This document shows, piece after piece, positions 20,581 to 29,068 of a stretch of DNA of 64,000 nt. How positions within the stretch are numbered: position 1 is the first letter of the stretch; the number at the start of each line of letters is the position of its first letter. Below the pieces are notes generated by a model. That model saw only the letters and a list, made by a program, of their open reading frames with translations. It did not search any database and was not told where the DNA came from. The stretch is from Rhizobiales bacterium SYSU XM002 (lineage in GTDB: Bacteria > Pseudomonadota > Alphaproteobacteria > Rhizobiales > Beijerinckiaceae), in the NCBI GenBank assembly GCA_009846685.1, contig VWVY01000003.1, forward strand, positions 248,001 through 312,000. The letters run 5' to 3'. Made by a program: the position numbers and the translations under genes.

Positions 20581-21309
20581 ATGGAACCCGCGCCTCCAGC
20601 GCTAGTGACGGGCGGCGCGAGCGGCATCGGCGCGGCGATCACACGCGCGTTCCGTGCGGCGGGGCATGCCGTCACGTTCTGCGACCGTGACGGCGCGGCG
20701 GGCGCGGCGCTCGCGCGCGAGACCGGCGCGGCCTTCATCGAGATGGACGCCACGGATGACGCCGCCATTGCGGCGCTTTTCGCGTCTCAGGGCCCGTTCG
20801 GCGTGCTCGTCAACAACGTCGGCGCCGACCAGCACGCCTTCTTTACCGAGACCACCCGCGAGGATTGGCGGCACCTGCTGGGCGTGAACCTTGAAACCGT
20901 GTTCGCCTTCACCAAGGCAGCCCTCCCCGCGATGCAGGCGGCGCGCTACGGGCGGGTCGTCAACATCGCCTCCGAGGCCGGGCGCATGGGTTCGAAGGGC
21001 GGCGCGGTCTATGCCGCCGCGAAAGCCGGCGTAATCGGCTTCACCCGCTCGATCGCCCGCGAGAACGCGCGCTACGGCATCACCGCCAACGCGATTCTTC
21101 CTGGCCCGATCCGCACGCCGATGGTCGCGCGCGGCATCGCGCAATACGGCGAAAAGCTGGAGCGTGACATGGCCGGCTTCACGCTGATGAAGCGTATCGG
21201 TGAACCCGAAGAAGTCGCGGCGGCGGCCCTGTTTCTCGGCTCGCGCGCGGCCTCCTTCATCACCGGTGAGGCGCTTGGTGTATCGGGTGGCATGGGTTGC
21301 GGAGCCTAG
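20581..21309 (+). CDS. Short-chain dehydrogenase/reductase (SDR)
   Basis: A 242-residue classical SDR. The cofactor motif is TGGASGIGAAI and the stabilising motif is NNVGA. The catalytic Ser-Tyr-Lys triad is unusually written: NIASEAG then VYAAAKAG. It starts 2 bp after the enoyl-CoA hydratase stop, so it is translationally coupled. Its 3' end overlaps the convergent alpha/beta hydrolase by 4 bp. The likely role is an NAD(P)-dependent oxidation in the pathway, for instance of a cis-dihydrodiol or a hydroxyacyl-CoA; which one cannot be read from sequence. Confidence 0.88.
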   Translation: MEPAPPALVTGGASGIGAAITRAFRAAGHAVTFCDRDGAAGAALARETGAAFIEMDATDDAAIAALFASQGPFGVLVNNVGADQHAFFTETTREDWRHLLGVNLETVFAFTKAALPAMQAARYGRVVNIASEAGRMGSKGGAVYAAAKAGVIGFTRSIARENARYGITANAILPGPIRTPMVARGIAQYGEKLERDMAGFTLMKRIGEPEEVAAAALFLGSRAASFITGEALGVSGGMGCGA

Positions 21310-22214
21310 CGCACGGCCTCACGAATGAAAACGCCGATGTCCGCGATAGAGGAGCGCGCTTGCGGCAGCGCGTCGAAAACCTGAAAATGATGGCCCATCT
21401 CCGGCCAGACACGCAGCGTGCAATCCACCCCCACCTGCTTCGCGCGCTGCGCCAGCAGCGTCGAATCGTCGAGCGTGATGTCGAAATCGCCCGCGTGCAC
21501 GAGGATCGGCGGCAGACCGGCAAGATCGGCGTTGACCGGCGAAGCCAGCGGCGCCAAAGGATCGCCGCCGCGCCCGAGATAGGTGCGGGCCATGGCGCGC
21601 AAGGCCTCAGGCTTCGAGAAAATATCCTTCTCCGCCCGCGATTGGTAGCTTTCGCCACGCATCGTGAGATCAAGCCACGGCGAGATCAGCACCAGCGCGG
21701 CGGGCAAGGTTAAGCCAGCATCGCGCGCCTGAAGTGCGATTGTCAGCGCGAGATTGCCGCCTGCCGAATCGCCCGCGATCACGATCCGCGTGTGCGGGTT
21801 CGCTGCCAGCACCGCACGATAGGCCGCAACGCCATCCTCCATCTGCGCCGGAAAACGGTGCTCCGGCGCGAGGCGATAGTCGAACCCGATCACCTCCGTG
21901 CCGCTCGCCTCGGCAAGCCGCGCCATCAGGCTGGCGTGGGAGCGCAGCGAGCCGATCTGAAACCCGCCGCCATGGCAGAACAGCACGCAGCCGCGCGGCG
22001 CGTCGGCTGCAGGCCTGTGGCGCACGGCGGCCATACCGGCAAGGGTCGTCGACTCCGCCCTGCCCGGTTCGGGCCCGGCGAGCAATTCCTCGAAACCACC
22101 GCGGATCTCGGCCAGTGTCGCGCCCTGCGCCCAGCGGGACGTCATCTCGACGATCCGCCGCGCGACCTCGGCCTGAGCGGCTGCCGAAGCGTGATCCGGT
22201 TTCTCGGCGGTCAT
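21306..22214 (-). CDS. Alpha/beta hydrolase of the hormone-sensitive-lipase (HSL) family
   Basis: A 302-residue esterase. HSL oxyanion motif HGGGF (CVLFCHGGGFQIGS), nucleophile elbow GDSAGGN, and the acid/histidine region HAGDFD...EMGHHFQVF are all present. It may hydrolyse an ester or a thioester in the pathway. It is not of the meta-cleavage-product hydrolase type. It is divergent from the ferredoxin reductase across operator O3 and convergent with the SDR. Confidence 0.88.
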   Translation of the reverse strand: MTAEKPDHASAAAQAEVARRIVEMTSRWAQGATLAEIRGGFEELLAGPEPGRAESTTLAGMAAVRHRPAADAPRGCVLFCHGGGFQIGSLRSHASLMARLAEASGTEVIGFDYRLAPEHRFPAQMEDGVAAYRAVLAANPHTRIVIAGDSAGGNLALTIALQARDAGLTLPAALVLISPWLDLTMRGESYQSRAEKDIFSKPEALRAMARTYLGRGGDPLAPLASPVNADLAGLPPILVHAGDFDITLDDSTLLAQRAKQVGVDCTLRVWPEMGHHFQVFDALPQARSSIADIGVFIREAVR

Positions 22215-22279
22215 GTCACCTCCCCTTTGAGCGGCTGCGGCATCGCTTGCTTGCGTGGCACGCGTTTTTGTTATTTATA

Positions 22280-22291
22280 GAACGACCGTTC
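22280..22291. promoter_or_regulatory. TetR-type operator O3 between the hydrolase and ferredoxin reductase genes
   Basis: GAACGACCGTTC with the same flanks as O2. A further palindrome, GAACATTGTTC, follows at 22303-22313, just before the ribosome site of the reductase. It is placed to control both divergent genes. Confidence 0.75.
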
Positions 22292-22327
22292 GGTTTAATA
22301 AAGAACATTGTTCCCGGAGGAGCCTCC

Positions 22328-23530
22328 ATGAGCGAAACCATTGCAATCGTTGGCGCTGGTCACGCGGGCGCCACGCTTGCGGTCCACCTGCGCGAACTTG
22401 GCTTCGCCGGACGCCTCCTGCTGATCGGCGAGGAGCCGCATCCCCCATACCAGCGCCCGCCGCTGTCCAAGAAATACCTGAACGGCGAGTGGCCGGCCGA
22501 GCGGCTCTACCTGCGCTCCGAAGAGACCTGGGCGGCCATGGCTATCGAACTCCATCGCGAGGCGCCGGTCACGGCGCTGGACACGCGTGCCAAGACCTTG
22601 ACCATTGGCAAGACACGTTACGGATGGGACAAGCTCGCGCTGACCACCGGGGCGGCATCGCGCCCGATTCCCCCCGAGTTTGCGGGGCATGCGAATGTGT
22701 TCGATCTGCGCTCGATCGCGGATGTCGACGCCCTGCGCGCCGCCTACCGTCCGCGTTCGCGCATGGCGATCATCGGCGGCGGCTTCATCGGGCTCGAAAC
22801 CGCCGCCGTGGCTGCAAAGAACGGAATCGCGGTCACCGTCATCGAGCGCGCGGGACGCCTGATGGAGCGCGCGGTCGGCCCCGCGACCTCGGCGGCGTTC
22901 AAGGCGCTGCATGAGGGCAGCGGCGTGCGCTTTCACATGGAAACCAGCGTCACCCGCGTCGAGCGCGAGACCGACGGCACACGCCTCGAGCTCTCGAACG
23001 GAGAGAGCGTGATGGCGGACAGCATGCTGGTGAGCATAGGCGTTGCGCCGGCTACCGCACTTGCCGAGGCGGGCGGGATTGCGACCGGCAATGGCATAAC
23101 GGTCGATGAATACGGGCGCACTTCGGCGCCGGACGTCTGGGCGGCGGGCGATTGCACGAATTTCCCCCTTCATGGCGCCCGTCACCGGCTCGAGAGCGTG
23201 CAGAACGCGGTCGATCAAGCCAAAGCGGTCGCCGCCGATATGCTCGGTCACGGGCAGCCCTACCGCCCGGTGCCGTGGTTCTGGTCGGATCAGTACGACA
23301 CCAAGCTCCAGATCACCGGGCTCTACCATGGCTATACCGATGTCATCAGCCGCGCAGGGCGCGCCGGCCTCGCACATTGGTATTTCCGGGGCGAGGATTT
23401 CATCACCGTCGAGGCGATCAACGAGCCCGCGAGCTTCATGCTCGGGCGAAAGCTGCTGGAAGGCGGCATTGCGCTGCCGCGCGCCTCAATGACGGACCCC
23501 GGCTTTGATCCCCGAAGCTGCCTGCGCTGA
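22328..23530 (+). CDS. FAD-dependent ferredoxin/rubredoxin-type reductase
   Basis: A 400-residue NAD(P)H-dependent flavoprotein of the ring-hydroxylating dioxygenase reductase family. FAD fold IAIVGAGHAGATLAVHLRELG, NAD fold MAIIGGGFIGLETAAVA, and the second FAD motif VWAAGDCTNFP with WSDQYDTKLQI are seen. The strong GGAGG before ATG 22328 sets the start; a far longer in-frame extension upstream is noise. It should feed electrons to the Rieske oxygenase through a ferredoxin, none of which is encoded nearby. Its last 45 bp overlap the convergent tetR gene. Confidence 0.9.
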   Translation: MSETIAIVGAGHAGATLAVHLRELGFAGRLLLIGEEPHPPYQRPPLSKKYLNGEWPAERLYLRSEETWAAMAIELHREAPVTALDTRAKTLTIGKTRYGWDKLALTTGAASRPIPPEFAGHANVFDLRSIADVDALRAAYRPRSRMAIIGGGFIGLETAAVAAKNGIAVTVIERAGRLMERAVGPATSAAFKALHEGSGVRFHMETSVTRVERETDGTRLELSNGESVMADSMLVSIGVAPATALAEAGGIATGNGITVDEYGRTSAPDVWAAGDCTNFPLHGARHRLESVQNAVDQAKAVAADMLGHGQPYRPVPWFWSDQYDTKLQITGLYHGYTDVISRAGRAGLAHWYFRGEDFITVEAINEPASFMLGRKLLEGGIALPRASMTDPGFDPRSCLR

Positions 23531-24130
23531 GGCGCTCCGCTCGCCGGCACAGCCGTTGAGCACCATATCGACGACATGATCGGCGAGATCCGCGGGCTTC
23601 ATCGCGCCATCCGGGCGATACCAAGTGTAGGCCCAGTTGATCATGCCGAAAAACAGCATGGTGTCGATGTTGATGCGCCCACGCGCGCGGTTGGCGTCGC
23701 TTTCGAGCGCCTTGAGGATGTTGCGCACATGCGAGACCAGCTCGCGCTGCTTGTCGACCAGTTCCTCGCGCTTGGCCGGGGGCAGGAATTCCATGCAGGT
23801 CAGCAGGACGATATGGGTTGCGCGGGAGGCCGCGTAGACCTCCATGAAGTTGCGCGTGATGGCGATGAAGCGGGCGCGTGGATCGGGGTTCTGCGCGACG
23901 AGCTCGCGCGTTTCCTCGACCAGCCGTTCGACATGCCCGCTCAGCATGGCGATCAGGATCGCCTCCTTGGACTCGAAATAGTGGTAGAGCCGCGATTTGG
24001 AGCACGCGCAGGCCGCCGCGATATCGCCGATGGAACTCGCAACGTAACCACGCGAGGCAAAGAGCTGCGCGGTTTTCCCGAGGATCATCTCCTGGATGTT
24101 GTCGTAGTCCGGCGATCGTGTTCGGGCCAA
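23486..24130 (-). CDS. TetR-family regulator, probable repressor of the catabolic island
   Basis: A 214-residue TetR/AcrR protein. The helix-turn-helix reads SSIGDIAAACACSKSRLYHYFESKEAIL; the C-terminal domain has the TetR_C-like MEFLPPAKREELVDKQREL block. It is the only regulator in the island. A degenerate copy of the island operator lies just upstream (24152-24163), consistent with self-control. The ligand is likely a CoA-thioester or an aromatic acid, as for other TetR regulators of such pathways; this is inference. The C-terminal 15 residues overlap the reductase gene on the other strand. Confidence 0.85.
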   Translation of the reverse strand: MARTRSPDYDNIQEMILGKTAQLFASRGYVASSIGDIAAACACSKSRLYHYFESKEAILIAMLSGHVERLVEETRELVAQNPDPRARFIAITRNFMEVYAASRATHIVLLTCMEFLPPAKREELVDKQRELVSHVRNILKALESDANRARGRINIDTMLFFGMINWAYTWYRPDGAMKPADLADHVVDMVLNGCAGERSASAQAASGIKAGVRH

Positions 24131-24151
24131 GGCGATGTACTCGTCATGTTT

Positions 24152-24163
24152 GAACGGACGATC
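24152..24163. promoter_or_regulatory. Degenerate operator O6 upstream of tetR
   Basis: GAACGGACGATC differs from the O2 core GAACGGTCGTTC at two positions. Its place just before the tetR start suggests weak autoregulation. Confidence 0.4.
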
Positions 24164-24214
24164 GCCTAATACGGCCTGCTTTCCCGCATGGCAATGCGTT
24201 CGATCAAGCAGCCT

Positions 24215-25537
24215 TCAGCCCTTCCCGGAGCGATGGAGAACCCGCACCGCCTTCGCCTCGTAGCGCGGCAGTGTGCCGAAGGGATGGCACTCGACCTCGA
24301 CGCCGATCCCGATCCGGGCGTGGATTTCACGCTTGAGGTCGACAACAATCTCGACCGCCGGGCGCGGATCCTCCCGCTCGCTCTCGACCGCGACCAGCAT
24401 CGAGGAGATCGTCGTCGCTTCCTTGTCGACATAGATCTGCCAGGCTTCCTTCACGGTGCCCGGTATGCCCGCGATGATATCCTCGACCTGCGAGGGGAAA
24501 ACGATGACGCCCTTCACTTTCAGCATATCGTCGGTGCGGCCGATCAGCCGCCCGATGCGGCGCATGCCACGCCGACCCGATGGGCAATCATACGGCTTGG
24601 GCGATAGGCGCACGAGATCGCGCGTGCGCCAGCGAACGACGGGCGAGGCCTCACGGCACAAGGTGGTCACGACGATCTCGCCCACCTCGCCTGGCGCGAC
24701 CGGCTTGAGTGTCGCGGGGTCGAGAATCTCGGTGATGACCGTATCCTCGTTGACGAGCTGCAATTCATCCTCGGCATGAGTGAAGGGCGTGGAGATCGCA
24801 AGGATCGGCCCGCCCGCCTCGGTGGTGCCATAGATGTTGTGGCTCATGAAGCCCTCGGGCATCTCGGCTTCGAGCTGCGCACGGAATTCCGCCGAGACCG
24901 ACTGGCCGCCGAGGATGCCAATTTTCAGCGCCCAGTCCTTCTTCGGGTCCATGCCAGATTGCTTGGCGAGGGTGATCAGCGACATCAGCCAGAGCGGCGA
25001 CATCGAGGCGACTTCGTATTGATGGTCGCGCAGCCACTGGATCGCAAGTTCGCCGCGCCCCGGCCCGAGCGGAAAATTCGGGCAGCCCAGCGCCTCGAAG
25101 CCAGCATCGAGCGCCGGCCCGCCGATCCACAGCCCGTAGCCGTAGCCCTGATAGGCGCGCTGGCCGCGCTGCACACCGGCCGCGCTCAGAACCCGCGCCA
25201 TCTGGTAGGGCAGCAGCTTGCGGAAGTCGTTCGGCGTCATACCGAACAGAACCGGCAAGCCCGTGGTGCCAGAGGTCGCGATGAAGCGCTCGATATTCTC
25301 GACCTTGTCCGCCAGGAATGGAAAGGGATAGCGCGCGCGCAGGTCCGATTTGTCGAGGAACGGGGCGTTGGCAAGCCCGTCCTCGCTCGCAAGATCCTGC
25401 GGCTTCATACCCGCCGCCTTGAAGTGTTCCACCCACTCGGGCATCGCGGCAAGGCGTGTGCCGAGCGTTACGATGTTCTTGCGCTGGATCTTGTGGATCC
25501 CCTCGGCGTCAAGCGTTTCCACGTCCGGGTGAATCAT
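24215..25537 (-). CDS. Phenylacetate-CoA ligase-like AMP-forming enzyme
   Basis: A 440-residue ANL-superfamily acyl-CoA ligase of the PaaK group. The phosphate loop is SGTTGLPV (residues 89-96), followed by SHNIYGTTEAGGP and RWRTRDLVRLSP, then GRTDDMLKVKGVIVFPSQVED, the C-terminal hinge block of PaaK proteins. ATG 25537 has GGGAG nine bases upstream; an ATG at 25555 is possible. It would activate an aryl-acetate-like acid with ATP and CoA, the first step of the pathway; IpfF of ibuprofen degraders is the same type. It has its own operator, O4. Confidence 0.9.
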   Translation of the reverse strand: MIHPDVETLDAEGIHKIQRKNIVTLGTRLAAMPEWVEHFKAAGMKPQDLASEDGLANAPFLDKSDLRARYPFPFLADKVENIERFIATSGTTGLPVLFGMTPNDFRKLLPYQMARVLSAAGVQRGQRAYQGYGYGLWIGGPALDAGFEALGCPNFPLGPGRGELAIQWLRDHQYEVASMSPLWLMSLITLAKQSGMDPKKDWALKIGILGGQSVSAEFRAQLEAEMPEGFMSHNIYGTTEAGGPILAISTPFTHAEDELQLVNEDTVITEILDPATLKPVAPGEVGEIVVTTLCREASPVVRWRTRDLVRLSPKPYDCPSGRRGMRRIGRLIGRTDDMLKVKGVIVFPSQVEDIIAGIPGTVKEAWQIYVDKEATTISSMLVAVESEREDPRPAVEIVVDLKREIHARIGIGVEVECHPFGTLPRYEAKAVRVLHRSGKG

Positions 25538-25598
25538 CGACCGGCACTCCCTCATTCCGCAGGCGCGGGTTGTCCCGCTGTTGGATAATTTATAGTCC

Positions 25599-25610
25599 GA
25601 ACGGTTGTTC
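25599..25610. promoter_or_regulatory. TetR-type operator O4 upstream of the CoA ligase gene
   Basis: GAACGGTTGTTC, one mismatch from the O2 core, in an AT-rich context (TTTATAGTCC...TATGTAAA). It lies 61 bp before the ligase start. Confidence 0.65.
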
Positions 25611-25645
25611 TATGTAAAGCGCATGCCGATCCGTCACCACGGATT

Positions 25646-26347
25646 TCAAAGCCCGAGATAGCTCTCCCGGATGCGCGGATTCTCGATCAACTCGCGCCCC
25701 GTCCCCGATAGCACGATCATGCCGGTCTCCATCACGTAGCCGCGATCCGCCACCGAGAGCGCCCCAAAGGCGTTCTGTTCGACAAGCAGCACCGTGACAC
25801 CCAGGGCCTTGAGCGATTTCACCACCTCGAAAATCTGCGCCACGAGCAACGGCGCGAGGCCCATCGAAGGCTCGTCCAGCAACAGACAGGAGGGGCGCCC
25901 CATCAGCGCGCGGGCGATCGCCAGCATCTGCTGCTGCCCGCCGGACAGCCCGCCGGCATTGAGGTTTCGCTTCTCGCGCAGCACCGGAAACATCGCGAAG
26001 GCATCGTCCATGTCCTTGTCGACGCGGGTATCAGTGTAGAGATAGGCACCCAGTCGCAGGTTCTCCTCCACGGACAGATTGGTGAAGATCTGCCGCCCTT
26101 CCGGCGAGAGCGCGAGCCCGCGCGCGAGCCGCCGGAAGCCGGGCACAGCCGAAATATTCTCGCCGCGGAAGGTGATCGTTCCACCCGCGACCGGCTGGGC
26201 GCCGACGATGGTTTTCAAGAGCGTCGTCTTGCCCGCACCGTTCGCACCGACAACCGTGACGATTTCACCGGAATGGATCTCGATATCGATACCGTGCAGC
26301 ACCTCGATACGCCCGTAAGCGGCGCGCAACCCCTCAACCACCAGCAT
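25646..26347 (-). CDS. livF: Branched-chain-type ABC transporter ATPase (LivF)
   Basis: A 233-residue ATPase of the HAAT/Liv family. Walker A GANGAGKTTL, signature LSGGQQQMLAIARAL and Walker B CLLLDEP are intact. It overlaps livG by 14 bp. It is last of the five-gene livKHMGF-type import operon. The substrate is probably the aromatic or branched acid used by the island rather than an amino acid; this follows from context only. Confidence 0.93.
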   Translation of the reverse strand: MLVVEGLRAAYGRIEVLHGIDIEIHSGEIVTVVGANGAGKTTLLKTIVGAQPVAGGTITFRGENISAVPGFRRLARGLALSPEGRQIFTNLSVEENLRLGAYLYTDTRVDKDMDDAFAMFPVLREKRNLNAGGLSGGQQQMLAIARALMGRPSCLLLDEPSMGLAPLLVAQIFEVVKSLKALGVTVLLVEQNAFGALSVADRGYVMETGMIVLSGTGRELIENPRIRESYLGL

Positions 26348-27134
26348 GGGAGCCCTCCTGCTGCACGCCGAGATAGGCCTCGATCACGCGCGGATCGCGG
26401 CTGACGGTCGCGGGATCGCCCTCGGCGATCTTCTCGCCGTGATCGAGCACGACGATGTGGTTGGAGATGCGCATCACCATTTTCATGTCGTGCTCAACCA
26501 GCAGGATCGCGGTGCCTTCGTGAGCGATTTCTTCGATCAGCCGGTCAATTTCCTCGGTTTCGGTCGCGTTGCAGCCCGCCGCCGGTTCATCGAGCAGCAG
26601 CACTTTCGGGGAGAGCGCGAGGGCCCGCGCGATTTCCAGCCGCTTGAGCGACCCGTAGGAGAGCGCGCCCGCCTCGCGCTCCGCGGCACGCTCCAACCCG
26701 ACCCGTGCAAGAAGCGCGCGCGCGGCAGCCTCGATAGCGCGGGTGCGGGAGCGAGCGGTGGGCCAGTTCAAAAGATCCGCGAAAAGCGAGCCCTTCTCCT
26801 TGAGATGGAATCCGCTCATCACGTTCTCGAGAACGCTCATTGCCGGGAAGATCTGGAGATTCTGGAAGGTGCGCGAGAGTCCACGGCGTGCGAGCAGGTG
26901 CGATGCCATGCCGGTCACAACCTCCCCATCAAGCCGCACCGAACCGGACGCGGGCATATAAAGCCCCGAGATCATATTGAACAACGTCGTCTTGCCCGCC
27001 CCGTTCGGCCCGATGATCGAAACGATCTCGCCTGGTTTGAGCGCGAAACCGACATCATGCACCGCGCGCAGCCCGCCGAAAACGATCCCGAGGCCCTCGA
27101 CCACGAGCAATGGTCTTCCCGTTTCCGTGCTCAT
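26334..27134 (-). CDS. livG: Branched-chain-type ABC transporter ATPase (LivG)
   Basis: A 266-residue ATPase. Walker A GPNGAGKTTLFNMISG, the LivG-specific long insert, signature LSYGSLKRLEIARALA and VLLLDEPAAG are present. The ATG at 27132-27134 (MSTETGRPLLVVEG) overlaps the livM stop by 4 bp. A longer open frame upstream is out-of-frame livM sequence and is not part of the gene. Confidence 0.93.
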   Translation of the reverse strand: MSTETGRPLLVVEGLGIVFGGLRAVHDVGFALKPGEIVSIIGPNGAGKTTLFNMISGLYMPASGSVRLDGEVVTGMASHLLARRGLSRTFQNLQIFPAMSVLENVMSGFHLKEKGSLFADLLNWPTARSRTRAIEAAARALLARVGLERAAEREAGALSYGSLKRLEIARALALSPKVLLLDEPAAGCNATETEEIDRLIEEIAHEGTAILLVEHDMKMVMRISNHIVVLDHGEKIAEGDPATVSRDPRVIEAYLGVQQEGSHAGG

Positions 27135-28087
27135 GTGCCCCTCCCCCGGATCAAGGCCAGCAAGCCGGGCACGATTCCTTGCCGCAAGTAGATCATCACC
27201 AGCATCATGATGAGGCCGAGTGCGATCTGCTCGTATTGGTCGAAGGCGGTGAGCACCTGCGGCAGCAGGGTCAGCACAGCGGCGCCGAAAATCGCGCCGA
27301 GGACCGAACCGACACCGCCGAGCACCGCCATGGTCACCATCTCGATCGAGTGCATGTAACCCGCGATATCCGGCGTCACGAGCCGGTTCTGAAGCGCGAG
27401 GAGCGAACCGGCAACCGACGCGTAGACCGCCGAAATCACAAAGGCGGAAAGTTTCGCGCGCGCGACATCGATGCCCACTGTCGCTGCAGCGGTCTCCGAG
27501 CCGTGCAGCGCGCGCAAAGCCCGCCCCGTCGCGCGTTCGTTGAGGTTCAGCGCGAGCCAGGCGCCGATCAGCATCGCGAGCGCATTTACGAAATACCAGA
27601 ACTGGCCGGTGGTGAGCCTGAGCCCGATCCCCGCGAGCCAGCCCCGCAGCCCGAGGTCCGCCACCTGCATGCCATCCGGCCCGCCAGTGATCGCGCTCTC
27701 GTTGGTGAGCACCATCGAGACAAGAATGCCGAAGCCGAGGCTCGCGACGCCGAGGTAATAGCCCTTGAGCCGCAGGATCGGCCGTCCGACGAGAAACGCC
27801 AGCCCCGCGGAAACCAGCGCGCCGAGAACCAGCGCCGCGCCGGGGTGCAGCCCGAGATGCACGGGAGCAAGCGCGCAGGCATAGGCGCCGATGCCGGCGA
27901 ACCCGGCGTGTCCGAGGCTGATCTGGCCGGCATAACCGGTGAGGATCACGATTCCGATGACGGCGAGGCCATTCACGCACACCAGCGACGCGACGCGGTA
28001 GTAATAGCTCGACGGAAAGAACAGCGGCGCGACCGCGACAACCGCGAGCAGCACCAGCAGCGCCGAATATTTATGGGAAAGCCGCAT
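27131..28087 (-). CDS. livM: Branched-chain-type ABC transporter permease (LivM)
   Basis: A 318-residue permease with about nine to ten hydrophobic segments and the LivM signature GYAGQISLGHAGFAGIGAYA. GGVGSVLGAIFGAAVLTLLPQ near the C terminus is the coupling region. The start is ATG at 28085-28087. There is a 2-bp gap after livH and a 4-bp overlap with livG. Confidence 0.93.
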   Translation of the reverse strand: MRLSHKYSALLVLLAVVAVAPLFFPSSYYYRVASLVCVNGLAVIGIVILTGYAGQISLGHAGFAGIGAYACALAPVHLGLHPGAALVLGALVSAGLAFLVGRPILRLKGYYLGVASLGFGILVSMVLTNESAITGGPDGMQVADLGLRGWLAGIGLRLTTGQFWYFVNALAMLIGAWLALNLNERATGRALRALHGSETAAATVGIDVARAKLSAFVISAVYASVAGSLLALQNRLVTPDIAGYMHSIEMVTMAVLGGVGSVLGAIFGAAVLTLLPQVLTAFDQYEQIALGLIMMLVMIYLRQGIVPGLLALIRGRGT

Positions 28088-28089
28088 GG

Positions 28090-28965
28090 TCACACCCGAT
28101 TCACGGTGCGGAGCCCGAACAGCCCCTGCGGTTTGACGGAAAGCAACACGAGGATCACGATAAATGCGACCGCATCCTTGTAATGCGAGGAGAGGTAGCC
28201 GGCTGTCATGGCCTCGAGCACACCGAGCAACACCCCGCCGACCAGCGCGCCCTTCGGGTTGCCCATGCCGCCGAGCATCGCCGCCGCGAACCCCTTGAGC
28301 GCCAACGGCACCCCAACCTGATAGCTCGTGAGCGTGATCGGGCTGATCAGCACGCCCGCTAGCGCGCCGATTGCCGCTGAGACGCCGAAAGAGAGTGTCA
28401 TCATGAAATCGGTGTCGATGCCGGCAAGACGCGCAGCGAAGCGGTTGTTCGCGGTTGCGAGCACTGCAAGCCCGGTGATGGTGCGCGTGAAGAAGAGGTA
28501 GAGCGCAGCGAACACTACCAATGCGCCGCCGATCACCCATAGACTCTGCGGTGTGATCGTGGCACCGAGTAGCCGCAGCGGCTCATCGCCGGAGAAGGCC
28601 GGCAGGCGGTGGATGCCCTTGCCGAACACCACCTGCACGACGCCTTGCAGGAAAATCGAAGCGCCGATGGTGATGATAATCAGCGAGACGATGGGCGCGT
28701 TGCGTGCCCGCTCGATCGCGAGTTTGTTGAAGGCGATGCCGATCATCGCCGTACCCATTACCGCTATCAGCGCCGCGAGCGGCAGCGGCAGCCCCGCCTG
28801 AAGCGCGAAAACCGTGCCCATGCCGCCCAGCATCACGAATTCGCCCTGCGCGAAATTCACGACGTCGGAGGCATTGTAGATCAGCGTGAATCCAAGCGCG
28901 ATCAGCGCATAGACCGCACCGACCGTCACGCCCGAGACCGCGAACTGGAGGAAATCGGACATCAT
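28090..28965 (-). CDS. livH: Branched-chain-type ABC transporter permease (LivH)
   Basis: A 291-residue permease. It has multiple membrane segments, the motif GFTLIYNASDVVNFAQGEFVMLGG near the N terminus and GGMGNPKGALVGGVLLGVLEA near the C terminus. Tandem ATGs at 28963-28965 and 28960-28962 follow GGAG; the first is chosen. It lies downstream of livK across a 103-bp spacer with a strong hairpin. Confidence 0.93.
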   Translation of the reverse strand: MMSDFLQFAVSGVTVGAVYALIALGFTLIYNASDVVNFAQGEFVMLGGMGTVFALQAGLPLPLAALIAVMGTAMIGIAFNKLAIERARNAPIVSLIIITIGASIFLQGVVQVVFGKGIHRLPAFSGDEPLRLLGATITPQSLWVIGGALVVFAALYLFFTRTITGLAVLATANNRFAARLAGIDTDFMMTLSFGVSAAIGALAGVLISPITLTSYQVGVPLALKGFAAAMLGGMGNPKGALVGGVLLGVLEAMTAGYLSSHYKDAVAFIVILVLLSVKPQGLFGLRTVNRV

Positions 28966-29017
28966 GAAAAGCTCCGGGAGACAACCGCCACCGAGGCGGG
29001 CCTGACTGGGCAACCAA

Positions 29018-29038
29018 GGGGCGGCATGACGCCGCCCC
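29018..29038 (-). other. Hairpin between livK and livH
   Basis: Perfect 8-bp arms (GGGGCGGC and GCCGCCCC) around a 5-nt loop, 30 bp after the livK stop. It has no T-run. Such hairpins often protect the mRNA of the binding protein, which is needed in excess over the membrane parts. Confidence 0.5.
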
Positions 29039-29068
29039 GCTTTCAGCTTGCCGTATGTGCCGACCCGA

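Noticed and set aside
21734-22327. 198-residue N-terminal extension of the ferredoxin reductase
   Set aside because: It is opposite the HSL esterase; the strong GGAGG before ATG 22328 and the FAD motif right after it set the true start.
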